The notes under the pieces: model-generated
Told to the model about the DNA's origin: nothing
Seen by the model: only the letters and a program-made list of their open reading frames with translations
Databases searched by the model: none
Shown here: positions 1 through 10,230 of the stretch, piece after piece
Layout of the letters: the number at the start of each line of letters is the position of its first letter
Position numbering within the stretch: the first letter of the stretch is position 1
Translations under genes and position numbers: made by a program
Source of the DNA: Hathewaya massiliensis
GTDB taxonomy: Bacteria; Bacillota; Clostridia; Clostridiales; Clostridiaceae
DNA length: 64,000 nt
Assembly (NCBI RefSeq): GCF_902143515.1
Contig: NZ_CABFVD010000001.1
Coordinates: 620,001 to 684,000 of the forward strand
Direction of reading: 5' to 3'

Positions 1-185
1 TCTCTTATAATATCTTCCTTATATCCAGTAGCAAGTATTATATCTTTAATCCCCATAGATTTTAAGTTATTTATAACATACTCTAAAAAGGGTTTACCAT
101 TTACTAGTGCCATTGGTTTAGGTCTATCCTTTACAACCTGTCTTAACCTAGTGCCTAATCCCCCAACTAAGATTATAGCTTGCAT
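1..185 (-). CDS. Sugar-phosphate nucleotidyltransferase, N-terminal 61 residues (cut by window edge)
   Basis: The ATG at 183-185 opens a frame that runs off the left edge. The first residues carry the nucleotidyltransferase signature GGLGTRLR followed by RPKPMA and a conserved lysine region, as in GlmU/RmlA/HddC-type enzymes that join NTP and a sugar 1-phosphate. The RPKPM spacing is most like D-glycero-D-manno-heptose 1-phosphate guanylyltransferase or mannose-1-phosphate guanylyltransferase relatives. It follows rmlD by about 90 bp and probably belongs to the same envelope-sugar group. The substrate cannot be assigned from the fragment. Confidence 0.8.
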   Translation of the reverse strand, partial: MQAIILVGGLGTRLRQVVKDRPKPMALVNGKPFLEYVINNLKSMGIKDIILATGYKEDIIR

Positions 186-276
186 AACCTCACTCCAATT
201 CTTAATTACATTTAATTATCCATGTAGTTTATAAAATCATAAAGCACTCAATTAAAAGTTTTCTTTAAATAAAGCC

Positions 277-1158
277 TTACTTATCCATATGGTCTATAAA
301 ATCCTTTAGGGCCTCTTCCCAAGTACGCATATTATCTCCAATAGTACATTTAAGCATTTGATTTTCTAAATAAGAGTACTTTGGTCTTTCTGCCACTGTA
401 GGAAATTCCCCTGTACTGCATGGAGATACTTCACAATCTATTCCTGAAAACTGTATTATCTTACATGCAAAATCATACCAAGTACAAGGGCCTTTTCCTG
501 CACAATTATAAATTCCATACTCTTTAGTAGCTAAAAGCTTTAAAATATGGTAAGCTAAATCTTCGCAATTAGTAGGACTACCAACTTGGTCATTTACAAC
601 CTTTAATTTACCCTTCTCTCTACCATTTTTAATTATAGTATATACAAAATTCTTTCCACTCTTACCATAAAGCCAAGAAGTTCTAATTATAAAATATCTA
701 GAAGAAAATTCCCTTACATATTCTTCTCCTAAAAGCTTAGTTTTTCCGTAAACACTTTTAGGATCTACCTTATGATATTCCTTAAATGGAGTGTTTCCTT
801 CCCCACTAAATACATAATCTGTGGATATGTGTACAAGTTTTGCTCCTATTTGTTCACAAATAATAGCCAAATTTCTAGGACCTAAGGAGTTTACTTTAAA
901 AGCTAAGTTAGACTCACTTTCACAAAGATCTACTTTTGTATATGCAGCACAATTTATAACAACATCAGGCTTTACCTCTTTTAATACCGCTTCTACCATA
1001 GACAAATTTGAAATATCTAATTCACTTTTATTTAATGGAACTATAGAAGTATTTAATAGCTCTTTTGGAATAGCTCCTAAGGAGGATTTCTGCAATTTTA
1101 AAACTCTACACACCTCTGTAGCTAATTGTCCCCCGGCTCCTGTTATTAAAATCTTCAT
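277..1158 (-). CDS. rfbD: dTDP-4-dehydrorhamnose reductase
   Basis: Cytosolic short-chain dehydrogenase/reductase that reduces dTDP-4-keto-L-rhamnose to dTDP-L-rhamnose, the last step of the pathway. The N-terminal Rossmann motif GAGGQL is at residues 7-12, STDYVF at about 112-117 and the catalytic Y-x-x-x-K is Y137/K141. The C-terminal RPKYSYL (about 258-264) is typical of RmlD. Its 293 residues match the family. The other three rml genes lie 37 kb away at 37906-40540, so the pathway is split across the two ends of this surface island. An AGGGAGG Shine-Dalgarno lies about 8 bases before the ATG. Confidence 0.93.
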   Translation of the reverse strand: MKILITGAGGQLATEVCRVLKLQKSSLGAIPKELLNTSIVPLNKSELDISNLSMVEAVLKEVKPDVVINCAAYTKVDLCESESNLAFKVNSLGPRNLAIICEQIGAKLVHISTDYVFSGEGNTPFKEYHKVDPKSVYGKTKLLGEEYVREFSSRYFIIRTSWLYGKSGKNFVYTIIKNGREKGKLKVVNDQVGSPTNCEDLAYHILKLLATKEYGIYNCAGKGPCTWYDFACKIIQFSGIDCEVSPCSTGEFPTVAERPKYSYLENQMLKCTIGDNMRTWEEALKDFIDHMDK

Positions 1159-1195
1159 ATGTAACCTCCCTCTCCTGTATAACTATTATTTTCCT

Positions 1196-1350
1196 TTAGT
1201 ATTACTTACTTATTACTCACTACTTATTCGCTACCCACTATTTCACTATTACTTATTACTTATTCACTATTACTTGCTCATTACCAATTGTTAACTTGTT
1301 CACTATTAATTATTACTTACCCACTGTTAACTGTTCACTACTCACTATGC
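1196..1350. repeat. Low-complexity TTACTTATT/CACTATT repeat tract
   Basis: The spacer between secA2 and rfbD is built from imperfect 8-12 base units such as ATTACTTATT, TCACTATT and GTTAACTG, repeated over about 150 bases. No ORF or promoter is evident inside it. Shorter tracts of the same type occur at 45340-45400 and (other strand) 59978-60022. Confidence 0.7.
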
Positions 1351-1351
1351 A

Positions 1352-3721
1352 CTATTTTTTTATCTTAATAATATCTTTTATAGTACTATACTTAATAGAG
1401 CGAATCATCTCATTAAAAGCATCGCTACTTTCAATTTGGAATTCACGAACAGGGTCTTGTTGTCTATAAGATCTTAATTTAATTCCCTGTTTTAAATGTT
1501 CCATATTATCTAAATGGTCTATCCACTTTTCATCTACATTGCTAAGAAGAATTTCTCTCTCCTTTGTTAAAAAGGCTTCTTCTAGCTCAAAACTTTCTTT
1601 TATATCTTTATATATAAGCTCTATAGCATTTTTTATCTTTTCAGAAATTACCTCTTGTGAGCATTCTTTTAAATTCTCGAAACTTATATCTTCACCCTCA
1701 ACACCAAAATCTTTTAAAAATAATATAAGTTTCTTTAAGTTCTTTTCAAATAGCTGTTTTTCATTTTTGTTATCTTCACCCTCTATTAAGATTAAGTGTT
1801 CATCTACCATATCCTTAGCTACAGAACTTATCATATCTTCAATATAACTACTAATATCCCCTTCATCTAAGACGATATTTCTCTGATCATAGATTACAAG
1901 TCTTTGCTTATTTAATACATCATCAAAACCTATAAGATTTTTTCTAACTTCAAAGCTATCTCCCTCTACATTTTTTTGTGCATTTTCAATAGCTTTGTCT
2001 ATATGTTTATTTTCTATAGGTTTATCTTCTGGAAGTTCATGAACTCCAAATAAGGTATTAAATCTATCCACTTCAAAAACTTTTAAAAGCTCATCTTCAA
2101 GAGAAATATAAAACTGCGAACTACCAACATCTCCTTGACGCCCTGATCTTCCTTTTAACTGATTATCTATTCTTTTAGCTTCATGTCTATCAGTACCTAT
2201 AACTCTAAGACCACCTAATGCCTTAACTTCATCAGTAATTTTTATATCAGTTCCACGACCTGCCATGTTGGTTGCAATAGTTATAGCACCTTTTTCTCCT
2301 GCCATTTCTATAATCTTTGCTTCTTTTTCATGATTTTTAGCATTAAGCAGATAGTGTTTAATTCCTCTTCTCTTTAGAAGGTAAGATATATCCTCTGATT
2401 TCTGAATACTAGAAGTTCCAACAAGCACTGGTTGGCCCTTTTCATGACAACTTATTATATCCTCTATAATTGCCTTGTACTTTCCTTTTAATGTCTTATA
2501 TACAATATCCTTATGATCCACTCTTCTTACAGGCTTATTAGTAGGAATAACTATAACATCTAATCCATAGATCTCTTGAAATTCCGTCTCTTCTGTAACT
2601 GCTGTACCAGACATACCAGATAATTTATTGTACATTTTAAAGTAATTTTGAAGAGTAATAGTAGCTAGTGTCTTAGATTCACTTTGTATCTTTACACCTT
2701 CCTTAGCTTCTATAGCTTCGTGAAGACCTTCACTAAATCTTCTTCCTTCCATAACTCTTCCTGTGAATTCATCAACTATAAGAATTTCACCTTTTTTAAT
2801 TATGTAGTCTTTATTTAAATGCATAGTATAATTAGCTCTTAGTGCTTGAGTTATATGATGCTGGAGTTCCCTATTTTCTAAATCAGCATAGTTTTTTATA
2901 TTAAAAACTTTTTCAAGTTTCTCTATTCCACTTTCGGTTAAAATTACTGCCTTACCTTTTCTGTCCACTTCAAAGTCTTTATTCTTTTTAAGACTTTTTA
3001 CAAATCTATCTACAGTTATATAAAATTTAGTTGGTTTTCCACCTTCCCCTGAAATAATAAGAGGTGTTCTAGCTTCATCAATTAAAATAGAGTCTATTTC
3101 GTCTACTATGCAATAATTTAATCCTCTTTGAACTCTCTCTTCTTTTTTTGTTGCCATATTGTCTCTTAAATAGTCAAAACCAAATTCACTATTAGTTCCA
3201 TATACAATATCCGAAGCATACTGAGCTCTTCTCTCGTGAGGTTCCATATCATGAAGAATAACTCCAACATTTAAACCTAAAAATTCATGAACCTTACCCA
3301 TTTCATCTCTATCTCTTTTAGCTAAATAATCATTAGTGGTTATAATATGTACACCTTTTCCTGTTAAGGCATTTAAATAAGAAGGAAGTGTTGCAACTAA
3401 AGTTTTTCCTTCCCCAGTTTTCATCTCTGCAATTCTTCCTTGATGAAGAACCACACCACCAATTAACTGAACCCTATAGTGTTTCATACCTAAAACCCTA
3501 AAGGCAGCCTCCCTAACTACAGCAAAAGCTTCTGGGAGAATACTCTCTAAAGTTTCTCCATTATTTATTCTTTCTTTAAATTCCACAGTTTTATTTCTAA
3601 TGTCTAAATCTGAAAGCAGGGAAATTTCCTCTTCCAAACTTTCAACTTTATTTATTATAGGGTTAATTCTTTTAAGCTCTCTTTCACTATAGTTCTTAAT
3701 TATATTTAAAAATCCTTCCAT
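1352..3721 (-). CDS. secA2: Accessory protein-export ATPase SecA2
   Basis: SecA-family motor that drives Sec-dependent export. From the ATG at 3733 it shows GEGKT (107-111), DEID (211-214) followed by [15 protein letters not shown], and the late helicase motif AGRGTDI. It is only about 790 residues and lacks the C-terminal zinc-binding SEC-C tail of housekeeping SecA, as do the SecA2 proteins that export S-layer proteins in C. difficile and Bacillus anthracis. I prefer the ATG at 3721 because the first ATG (3733) overlaps the only Shine-Dalgarno-like stretch (AAGGATGG). The SLAP-type assembly gene immediately upstream and the nearby S-layer family support a role in S-layer export. Confidence 0.93.
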   Translation of the reverse strand: MEGFLNIIKNYSERELKRINPIINKVESLEEEISLLSDLDIRNKTVEFKERINNGETLESILPEAFAVVREAAFRVLGMKHYRVQLIGGVVLHQGRIAEMKTGEGKTLVATLPSYLNALTGKGVHIITTNDYLAKRDRDEMGKVHEFLGLNVGVILHDMEPHERRAQYASDIVYGTNSEFGFDYLRDNMATKKEERVQRGLNYCIVDEIDSILIDEARTPLIISGEGGKPTKFYITVDRFVKSLKKNKDFEVDRKGKAVILTESGIEKLEKVFNIKNYADLENRELQHHITQALRANYTMHLNKDYIIKKGEILIVDEFTGRVMEGRRFSEGLHEAIEAKEGVKIQSESKTLATITLQNYFKMYNKLSGMSGTAVTEETEFQEIYGLDVIVIPTNKPVRRVDHKDIVYKTLKGKYKAIIEDIISCHEKGQPVLVGTSSIQKSEDISYLLKRRGIKHYLLNAKNHEKEAKIIEMAGEKGAITIATNMAGRGTDIKITDEVKALGGLRVIGTDRHEAKRIDNQLKGRSGRQGDVGSSQFYISLEDELLKVFEVDRFNTLFGVHELPEDKPIENKHIDKAIENAQKNVEGDSFEVRKNLIGFDDVLNKQRLVIYDQRNIVLDEGDISSYIEDMISSVAKDMVDEHLILIEGEDNKNEKQLFEKNLKKLILFLKDFGVEGEDISFENLKECSQEVISEKIKNAIELIYKDIKESFELEEAFLTKEREILLSNVDEKWIDHLDNMEHLKQGIKLRSYRQQDPVREFQIESSDAFNEMIRSIKYSTIKDIIKIKK

Positions 3722-3765
3722 AAACTGTCCCATCCTTAACTTATAATATAAAGCAACTACCTTTA

Positions 3766-3795
3766 ATTATACATTATTTAAAAAATTTCTGCCAT
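3766..3795 (-). promoter_or_regulatory. Candidate secA2 promoter
   Basis: On the minus strand, a perfect TATAAT (3766-3771) lies 18 bases after ATGGCA (4/6 match to TTGACA), about 45 bases before the secA2 start. Sequence inference only. Confidence 0.45.
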
Positions 3796-3809
3796 AATAA
3801 AAAGAAATG

Positions 3810-3836
3810 AAAAAAAGACCAATCCTAAGATTAGTC
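3810..3836 (-). terminator. Rho-independent terminator upstream of secA2
   Basis: An 8-bp stem (3817-3824 with 3829-3836, one G-U pair, TTAG loop) is followed on the minus strand by an uninterrupted T run (3810-3816). It would end transcripts from the SLAP gene or attenuate read-through into secA2. The 240 bases from here to 4077 are AT-rich and show no other feature. Confidence 0.75.
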
Positions 3837-4077
3837 CTCTCTTCATTTATCTAAATAGAAGCGCTAATGCAACTCTCTACTACCATATTAGAAATCCTAT
3901 AATATCTCTGACTTAATTATATCACATATATAAATAAAATTAAATACAAAATTTGTTCCTATTATGGAATATTTAATGTGAAATTTTAATTAACTTTAAT
4001 AATTAGTAAGATATTATATTATTTTAAAGTTGAAATTACATTAAAAATAGTAAATAAATTATATGATAACCTTAAAA

Positions 4078-4956
4078 TTATATAGTTTGATTAAGGGATA
4101 ACTTATATACATAGTCTTTAATTGGATTTAACATAATTACATCCCTAGGAACCTTTAAACTAAGTAACTTCCCCTTATTCTTTTGCACTAAAACCCCTTG
4201 TTCACTTAAATTTATAGAACCTATGTATATAGGAAGATCTTCTTTTAAAGATATAGAAATAGGAATAGAATTTAATACTATATCTCTATTACTTCCATTT
4301 CTAAGAAGAAGAATAACATTGATACCATCTTCCTCACCTAGTGCAAAAATAGGGTCTATAATAAATTCCCCTTCCCTTAAAGAAGGTATACCATAAAATT
4401 TTTCTCTAAAAAACTCCTTAGATGCTTCTGGGAGATCCTCTTGTAAGAAGTTTTCCATATCCATATCTTTTATGGCAGAAACCTTTAACTCCTCTAAGGA
4501 TGAAAAAGTTATACTTAAATCTTTTTCTAATTCATTTATATGTAGGCCCTTAAATAAAAATTCATAATAAAAACTAGAATTTGCCTCTATTCTAACATCA
4601 CCCTTAAAGTTAACTACTTCTCTTCCTTTAACTTTACCCTCTTTGTTTATAATAGAAAATTCAATATTATATAATTCCACAGGATTATTAGAAGTATTTA
4701 TAAAGAATACCCCAGCTTCTATGCCCTCAAATCCATGATAGGTATATACTGTTTCTATAGTTAATAAATTTTCCTCTTTATATTCAGGTATTTTCTTATA
4801 TTCCTTATAAATGTTTTCTTTTTTAAATTCAGAAGTACCATAATCAAAGTTTAAGGGCATTTTATCCTTAAACATCTCTTCTATATTTAATCTTTTTTCT
4901 AATTGACTGTTTATATCTATTGGCTTTTTAAATAGCTTATCAAATAAACTTGACAT
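4078..4956 (-). CDS. slaP: SLAP-domain accessory-Sec S-layer assembly protein
   Basis: A cytosolic-looking 292-residue protein with no signal peptide or membrane segment. A charged N-terminus (1-65) is followed by two related beta-rich SLAP-like units. The first is at about 67-165 (VYTYHGFEGIEAGVFFINTS) and the second at about 199-290 (DPIFALGEEDGINVILLLRN); both alternate hydrophobic strands with an internal sulphur-free core. This duplicated arrangement matches the accessory Sec system S-layer assembly family, whose B. anthracis member SlaP works with SecA2. Its position next to secA2 agrees. Family membership is by motif recognition, not alignment. Confidence 0.75.
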   Translation of the reverse strand: MSSLFDKLFKKPIDINSQLEKRLNIEEMFKDKMPLNFDYGTSEFKKENIYKEYKKIPEYKEENLLTIETVYTYHGFEGIEAGVFFINTSNNPVELYNIEFSIINKEGKVKGREVVNFKGDVRIEANSSFYYEFLFKGLHINELEKDLSITFSSLEELKVSAIKDMDMENFLQEDLPEASKEFFREKFYGIPSLREGEFIIDPIFALGEEDGINVILLLRNGSNRDIVLNSIPISISLKEDLPIYIGSINLSEQGVLVQKNKGKLLSLKVPRDVIMLNPIKDYVYKLSLNQTI

Positions 4957-4976
4957 ATGTACATTTCCTCCTTGCT

Positions 4977-5984
4977 TTAAATAGGAATTGATTTTGTTTT
5001 CGTGCTAATATCTAGTTTTTTAATAAATGCATCCAAATCACTTTTAAGTCCTTTTAAACTATAATATTTGCTTGATTTATCAAATAGTTTTCTTGTAATA
5101 TACTCTTTATAATAATCACTTAAATCATTAAATTTATCTAAGGATAAAAGACTTATATTATTGTAATAGTTGTAAAAATCAGAAGAGGTATTTATCTTAT
5201 ATAATATGTATATATTTTTTAAATCATATCTTAAGCTTTCATAGTCTTCATAGGAAGGTTTTAAATCCTTAATATATAATTTGAACTTATTATGTTCTAT
5301 AAAATCTCTATACTCATAAGGAAGTAATGCTTTTATACTAGAAGGTACCCCTATCTTATTATTATAATTTTGTAGTGCTTTACTTCTCGCTTCTTTAACC
5401 CAAGTTATAAGCTCATTAAATATTTCCTTTTCCTCTTCACTCTCTAAATAAATTCCATTAAATTTCTCTAGCATATAAGCAACATAAGAGAAGTCTTCCA
5501 TATTATCAGGGTTATTTTTAAATTTTTTCATTAGTTCTAATAGTTTATTCTCTTCAAAGCATCTTCTTAAATGCTCCATAATCTTTTCATAAACATCATC
5601 AAAATAAGAAATATCATATTCGCTATAGATTTTTTTAAAACTATAATAAGCAAATTTTAAATTAAAAAATTCTTCTAAACCAATATTGCTTTTTAAATTC
5701 TTCATAACTTTATTTATGATTTCTGAAATATCTTTAAAAAGACAATAATCTTCGTAAAGATCATGATTTTTATTACTTTCAAAATAAGGTTCTATTTTCT
5801 TTAATCCTTCTAAACTATTTTCAAAGTACCCTTTTTTTATATTTTCTCCTATACCTTGTAGGGCACCTTGAAAGTCTAAATCTAAAACTACAGAGTCAGT
5901 TCCCTTAAGAGAACTTATATCAAAAATAATAGAATCTTTAAATTTTCTATTTTTTAAATCAATAGTTAAAATTTTATCTTCCAT
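4977..5984 (-). CDS. Uncharacterised cytosolic protein in the secA2-SLAP operon
   Basis: I do not recognise this 335-residue protein. After a short beta-like N-terminus (1-40, ending DLDFQGALQG) it is almost entirely amphipathic helix, rich in Glu, Lys, Tyr and Phe. It has no signal peptide, membrane segment or metal motif. It ends 20 bases before the SLAP gene and is preceded by a GAGGAGTGG ribosome site, so the two are almost certainly co-transcribed and lead towards secA2. By position it is a candidate cytosolic chaperone or adaptor for S-layer export. Nothing in the sequence proves that. Confidence 0.6.
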   Translation of the reverse strand: MEDKILTIDLKNRKFKDSIIFDISSLKGTDSVVLDLDFQGALQGIGENIKKGYFENSLEGLKKIEPYFESNKNHDLYEDYCLFKDISEIINKVMKNLKSNIGLEEFFNLKFAYYSFKKIYSEYDISYFDDVYEKIMEHLRRCFEENKLLELMKKFKNNPDNMEDFSYVAYMLEKFNGIYLESEEEKEIFNELITWVKEARSKALQNYNNKIGVPSSIKALLPYEYRDFIEHNKFKLYIKDLKPSYEDYESLRYDLKNIYILYKINTSSDFYNYYNNISLLSLDKFNDLSDYYKEYITRKLFDKSSKYYSLKGLKSDLDAFIKKLDISTKTKSIPI

Positions 5985-6068
5985 TTAACTTTCCACTCCT
6001 CAAAATCTTAAAATAAATTCGCATGGTTCTCTTTATAGTATAAGGGTAAAAATAATTTTATTCCATAG

Positions 6069-6105
6069 AAAAAAAAAGAAAACACTTAAAAGTGCTTTCT
6101 TTTTT
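6069..6105 (-). terminator. Bidirectional terminator after the M6 protease gene
   Basis: A 10-bp stem (6078-6087 with 6090-6099) is flanked by an A run on the left and a T run on the right, so it can stop transcription from either side. It separates the M6 protease from the downstream secA2 group. Confidence 0.85.
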
Positions 6106-6147
6106 GTATTTGGAAATTTTTATAGTAGCTTTTATATAAAATCTAAA

Positions 6148-9000
6148 CTAATTTACTTTAAATTCAAATGGATCTGCTAATGATTTTAATGATTTTAAAG
6201 AATCCCATGTAAATATCTTAACTTTTAAATTCTTTCCTGCTGGTATTTCAATAGGAGTAGTTAAGCTTATTTTTCCTTCTCCATCTACATTTGCAGTTAT
6301 CCTAGAACTCTTTACCATTTTATTATTTTCATCATATACACCAACTAGCAGTGTAGCCTTTGTTAAGCCCTTATCCTTAGCATCTACAGTTACCTTTACT
6401 TCTGGTTTACTGTTAACTTTAAAGTCTTCTGCCTTATTTAAGCATGCTACCTTAGCAGGTTCTAACTTTTTAAAGTCAGCACCAAATATTTTGTGAACTT
6501 CACTATTGTATATAGCTTTTGCATTTCCTGCTTTATCTATAAAGATTATATGACTTAATTTCCAGTCAGTATTATCTTTTAAGAATGCAGCATCAGCTTC
6601 GTATTTACCATTTTTATAGTCTAAAGTTAATTGTTTTACCTTATTGTCTTTTCCAACATATTCTGCATAAGCTTTTTCACTATATTTAGAATATGTTTGA
6701 ACAGATAATTTACCATTTTCTACTTTCATTTCTTTTATTTCAGAAGTATTTTGCGCTACAGTGTTTTTTCCATCTTTTTGTCTAGCAATATGAACCTTAG
6801 CAGTACTTCTATCTTTGCTCTCTTCAGTTACAAAAACTTTTAAGCCATAGTTCTTTAATTTAAGCCCACTTTCTGTGTTATAACTACTAGCTGTATAGTC
6901 TTTAGCGTCGCTAAACATTGGATTCATAAAAGTATTATTATCTTCAATATAATACTTATCACCATCAGCTTTTCCTTCAATTTTTAAAGCTGATCCTGGT
7001 CTTAAGCTAAATGCAGCATCATGCATTTGATAGTTTATTTTGTCTGGTCCAGACTTCCCGCTCTTTTCATATCTATAAGTTACAGGGTTTTGATCTGCAT
7101 CTACAACCCCTGCAAATAATTCACCTTTATGCCCTGCTGTATTTTGATCTGGTTTAAATCCAGCATATTTTTCATTGATATACCAAACTATTAAACCTGG
7201 GTCATACTCTAATCCTTTTCTTCCTATATTTATAGTTTTTAATCCTTTATCAACTAAACTACCACCTCCACTATTTCTCCACTCAAGTAAGTAATAGTGA
7301 TTAAAGTCTATAACTCCATCTGAATTTATAAAACCATCAAACTTAAATTTTGAATCATTTTCTGCATTATCACTAAAAACAACTTTACCATCTGCAGTTA
7401 TTTTTATATCATCAAAATAAATTCCATCTTCTGGAGTATTACCATCTGTTCTAAATCTAAATCTTAAGTCTATTTTCTTTCCTTTAAAAGCACTAAGGTC
7501 AAAAGTTGCATCTACCCATTTACCATTTGAAGTATCTGTTATACCATGACCTGGGTTTCTCTTTTTAACTTCTTCTGGTGTTTCATTCTTTGTTACCCAC
7601 TCATCTACCTTGTCAGTAGTTAAATTACCTTTTACAGCAACCCAATCTTCTTTTCCTGCTTCTCTTACTTGAACTGATGCAAAGTCAAACCCTGGGTCTA
7701 TATTGTACCAAGTTTTAAAACTTAATTCAGCTTTTTCTACTCCTGTTAAATCTATAGGACTCTTAGTTGTCATATAGTTTTCTAAGTTGTCTCCCTTACC
7801 ACTAAAATAGCATTTTGTTCCTTCTGGTGGAGTTACAACTCTTTCTGCTTTAGCTTCTGGTAAATTAATTCTTACAACATCATTGTTTTGACCCTTCATG
7901 CTAGCTTGGTCTAGCACTATGTCTATACCCTTTTCATCTATATCTTCTAAATCCAAAACTTTAGAATTTTGCCAATTAGCTACTCTTCCTCTTTTTTCGA
8001 AATCCTTTTGTAAAAATTGTTTACAATAAGCACCATAACTTACTGGTTCAGATCCTCTTGGGTTTCCAGAGTAACTTCCACCCATTATGGACCAGTTTTC
8101 TACTGGTGGTAAAGATTTTCTGTCAGTCCCATATAAATCGGGAAGCCCAAGAACATGTCCAAATTCATGGTTAAATAAATCTACTGGCAAGTCCTGTTCA
8201 AACACTGTAAAATCTTCTAACTTAAATTCTTTTCCGTTTTTATCTTTTACTGAAGGATTTTTACCAACTAAAGCACGTTTCTCTGCTTCATTAAGCTTAT
8301 CCATTCTTTCTCCAAAAATATTAAATCCCCATCTAAATGGCCATATAGCATCATCACCTAGAGAACCTCCACCCCACTCTTCTCCAAGACCTGGGTGAAT
8401 TACAACTAAGCTATCTATGATACCATCTGGTTCATTATAGTTTCCATCACCATCTAAATCCCATTTATCTTCAACGTCAAATTGAGAAAGATCTAAATCC
8501 TTTGAAGCTTTTTGTATAGCTTCTTTTACAAGTTCTCTAGCTCTTGGTTGATCACCCTCGCCTTCATTTGAACCATAGTGAGCTGCATTATGATCAGCTG
8601 TATACCAGCCTACAACCTTACCCTTAAACTCATAAGTTCCACCAGACTCTTCTTTAAAGAACTTATTTACTGTAATATGTTCTTTTCCGTCAGAAGTTTT
8701 ATAAAAATCATCTCCAAAGAAAAGCTTCTCATAAAAATCAGCAGTAGTTTCTGCTCCTGTAAAATTATTAATTCTCCAATCTTCTTTCTTATCTAAGTCT
8801 GTATACTTATAGTCAGGAAAATCTATTAAAATAACTAATGGTTTTGATGTAAACTTTTTATCACTATATGCTTTCCTTTGAATTGTAGATAGTGGATTTT
8901 CAAATTCCCCATTGGTAGCAGCCTTAACTGTTAGTGGACTAGCTAATCCAAATAACATGGAAGCTGCTAAAACAGTACTTAAAAGTTGTTTCCTTTTCAC
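6148..9000 (-). CDS. Immune inhibitor A-type M6 zinc metalloprotease (secreted)
   Basis: A secreted protease of 950 residues. The signal peptide is about residues 1-27 (KRK, hydrophobic core, ending TVKA). The zinc motif HEFGH is at 278-282, followed by LGLPDLYGTD, and a MAM/jelly-roll-like region with YFDDIKI lies at about 500-560, as in InhA/PrtV peptidases. The last 90 residues form a beta domain ending KIFTWDSLKSLKSLADPF, which resembles the end of the leucine-rich-repeat protein at 22107-26543. There is no sortase signal or SLH domain. InhA-type enzymes cleave host or self surface proteins, so processing of the neighbouring surface proteins is possible but unproven. Confidence 0.92.
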   Translation of the reverse strand: MKRKQLLSTVLAASMLFGLASPLTVKAATNGEFENPLSTIQRKAYSDKKFTSKPLVILIDFPDYKYTDLDKKEDWRINNFTGAETTADFYEKLFFGDDFYKTSDGKEHITVNKFFKEESGGTYEFKGKVVGWYTADHNAAHYGSNEGEGDQPRARELVKEAIQKASKDLDLSQFDVEDKWDLDGDGNYNEPDGIIDSLVVIHPGLGEEWGGGSLGDDAIWPFRWGFNIFGERMDKLNEAEKRALVGKNPSVKDKNGKEFKLEDFTVFEQDLPVDLFNHEFGHVLGLPDLYGTDRKSLPPVENWSIMGGSYSGNPRGSEPVSYGAYCKQFLQKDFEKRGRVANWQNSKVLDLEDIDEKGIDIVLDQASMKGQNNDVVRINLPEAKAERVVTPPEGTKCYFSGKGDNLENYMTTKSPIDLTGVEKAELSFKTWYNIDPGFDFASVQVREAGKEDWVAVKGNLTTDKVDEWVTKNETPEEVKKRNPGHGITDTSNGKWVDATFDLSAFKGKKIDLRFRFRTDGNTPEDGIYFDDIKITADGKVVFSDNAENDSKFKFDGFINSDGVIDFNHYYLLEWRNSGGGSLVDKGLKTINIGRKGLEYDPGLIVWYINEKYAGFKPDQNTAGHKGELFAGVVDADQNPVTYRYEKSGKSGPDKINYQMHDAAFSLRPGSALKIEGKADGDKYYIEDNNTFMNPMFSDAKDYTASSYNTESGLKLKNYGLKVFVTEESKDRSTAKVHIARQKDGKNTVAQNTSEIKEMKVENGKLSVQTYSKYSEKAYAEYVGKDNKVKQLTLDYKNGKYEADAAFLKDNTDWKLSHIIFIDKAGNAKAIYNSEVHKIFGADFKKLEPAKVACLNKAEDFKVNSKPEVKVTVDAKDKGLTKATLLVGVYDENNKMVKSSRITANVDGEGKISLTTPIEIPAGKNLKVKIFTWDSLKSLKSLADPFEFKVN

Positions 9001-9086
9001 TATACACTCCCCCTAAAACTATAAAATAATTTTTTTAAAAGAAATAAGACATAGGTGCCATAACTCATTTATACCTTTGAATTAAT

Positions 9087-9980
9087 TTAGAAATCAAAAT
9101 CCTTTGTTATTAGTTCTTTAGCTTTTAAATTTACAGTGTATTTTCCCTTAGGATTTCCACTAAAATTAAATGTAGCTTTAAAACTTCCATATTTGTCACA
9201 TTGAATTTCTTCCATATGATAAATATGTGTAGCATCATCTTCTAGATTTTCTCCTGCTTTTATAACAATGGTAGGCATATTCATTTCTCCATCAACAGCT
9301 ACATGTCCACTAACTGTTACTAAATCACCATCAACTTTTACATTTAATTTCGCAATCATACTTTCGGCAATTTCATCTTTTAATACTTTTAATATTGCAT
9401 TTAATTCTTTAGATTTATCTAAGGTTTGGTTATTTGTTGAAGTTTCTATAGACTTAACTAAATTTTCTGCTAACTCTACATCCTTAGAATCCTTTGACCC
9501 CATAGATTTAACCACTGCCTCATGAGCTTCAACAATAAGTTTTTGTTGATAAGTATCTACAGCTGAAGACCAAGAAGGCGTATATTGTTTATTTCCTTCA
9601 TAAGTATCAAAACCTTTTATATTCTCTCTAGCTTTATTGATTTCTTCTTGAGAAATCCTTTCCTTTTTCTTACCATCTACAAATAATATGGAATAGAATT
9701 CATTAAATAACTTTTGTTGAACACCATCAACTTGTTTTGAAAATTCCCCTACAAACCCTTTAAGCTTGTTTTCTTTTGCCAATTGAGCAATTGCTTTTCT
9801 AGCAGCAATTACTGATTGTTGAGACCTTTCCTTTTGAGCTTTAACTACAGCATCGTATGCATTTTTGTAAATTGCATCTAAGTTAGTTGCAGCAGACACT
9901 GAAATCGTTCCCATAGCTCCACCAAATAAAGTAGCTGTAGCTAGTATACCGCTTAATACTTTTGTACTCTTTTTCCCCAT
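9087..9980 (-). CDS. Secreted protein with the shared S-layer N-terminal module and a short beta C-domain
   Basis: A signal peptide (MGKKSTKVLSG...ISVSA, about 1-30) is followed by a helical module of about 170 residues. The module includes LKGFVGEFSKQVDGVQQKLF, FDTYEGNKQYTPSWSSAVD and a helix with KSKELNAILK. It is nearly identical in the proteins at 10231, 14363/16593 and 30237 (the S-layer protein). The final about 90 residues form a beta domain (VDGDLVTVSGHVAVDGE ... YTVNLKAKE) like a bacterial Ig/FN3-type fold. The module is probably the wall- or S-layer-docking part. A GGAGGG Shine-Dalgarno precedes the ATG. Confidence 0.8.
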   Translation of the reverse strand: MGKKSTKVLSGILATATLFGGAMGTISVSAATNLDAIYKNAYDAVVKAQKERSQQSVIAARKAIAQLAKENKLKGFVGEFSKQVDGVQQKLFNEFYSILFVDGKKKERISQEEINKARENIKGFDTYEGNKQYTPSWSSAVDTYQQKLIVEAHEAVVKSMGSKDSKDVELAENLVKSIETSTNNQTLDKSKELNAILKVLKDEIAESMIAKLNVKVDGDLVTVSGHVAVDGEMNMPTIVIKAGENLEDDATHIYHMEEIQCDKYGSFKATFNFSGNPKGKYTVNLKAKELITKDFDF

Positions 9981-10066
9981 GTAAAGTAACCCTCCTATTT
10001 TAATGAATTTTTATAACATAAAATATGGTTATACTATATATATTATATCTTTTATATGCATATTTC

Positions 10067-10095
10067 AAGATAAAAGATACGAAATTTTCTGTCAA
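10067..10095 (-). promoter_or_regulatory. Candidate promoter for the gene at 9980
   Basis: On the minus strand, TTGACA (10090-10095) is followed after 17 bases by TATCTT (10067-10072, 4/6 match). A second possible -10, TATAAT, is at 10042-10047. Confidence 0.4.
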
Positions 10096-10128
10096 GTCAA
10101 AATAGTAATTTTATTTGTTTTATAAATA

Positions 10129-10170
10129 GAAAAAGATTTAAGTAGAATCAGCTCTCTTAAATCTTTTTTT
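10129..10170 (-). terminator. Terminator of the transglutaminase-domain gene
   Basis: A perfect 12-bp stem (10131-10142 with 10156-10167) with a 13-base loop, about 60 bases past the stop codon at 10231. The T run on the minus strand is short. Confidence 0.7.
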
Positions 10171-10230
10171 ATTGTATTTTATTTAATTTTTTAATCCTTT
10201 ATAATTATAATATCTCAAGATTATAATATT

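Noticed and set aside
1196-1350. CRISPR array
   Set aside because: Units are short, irregular and without spacers of constant length.
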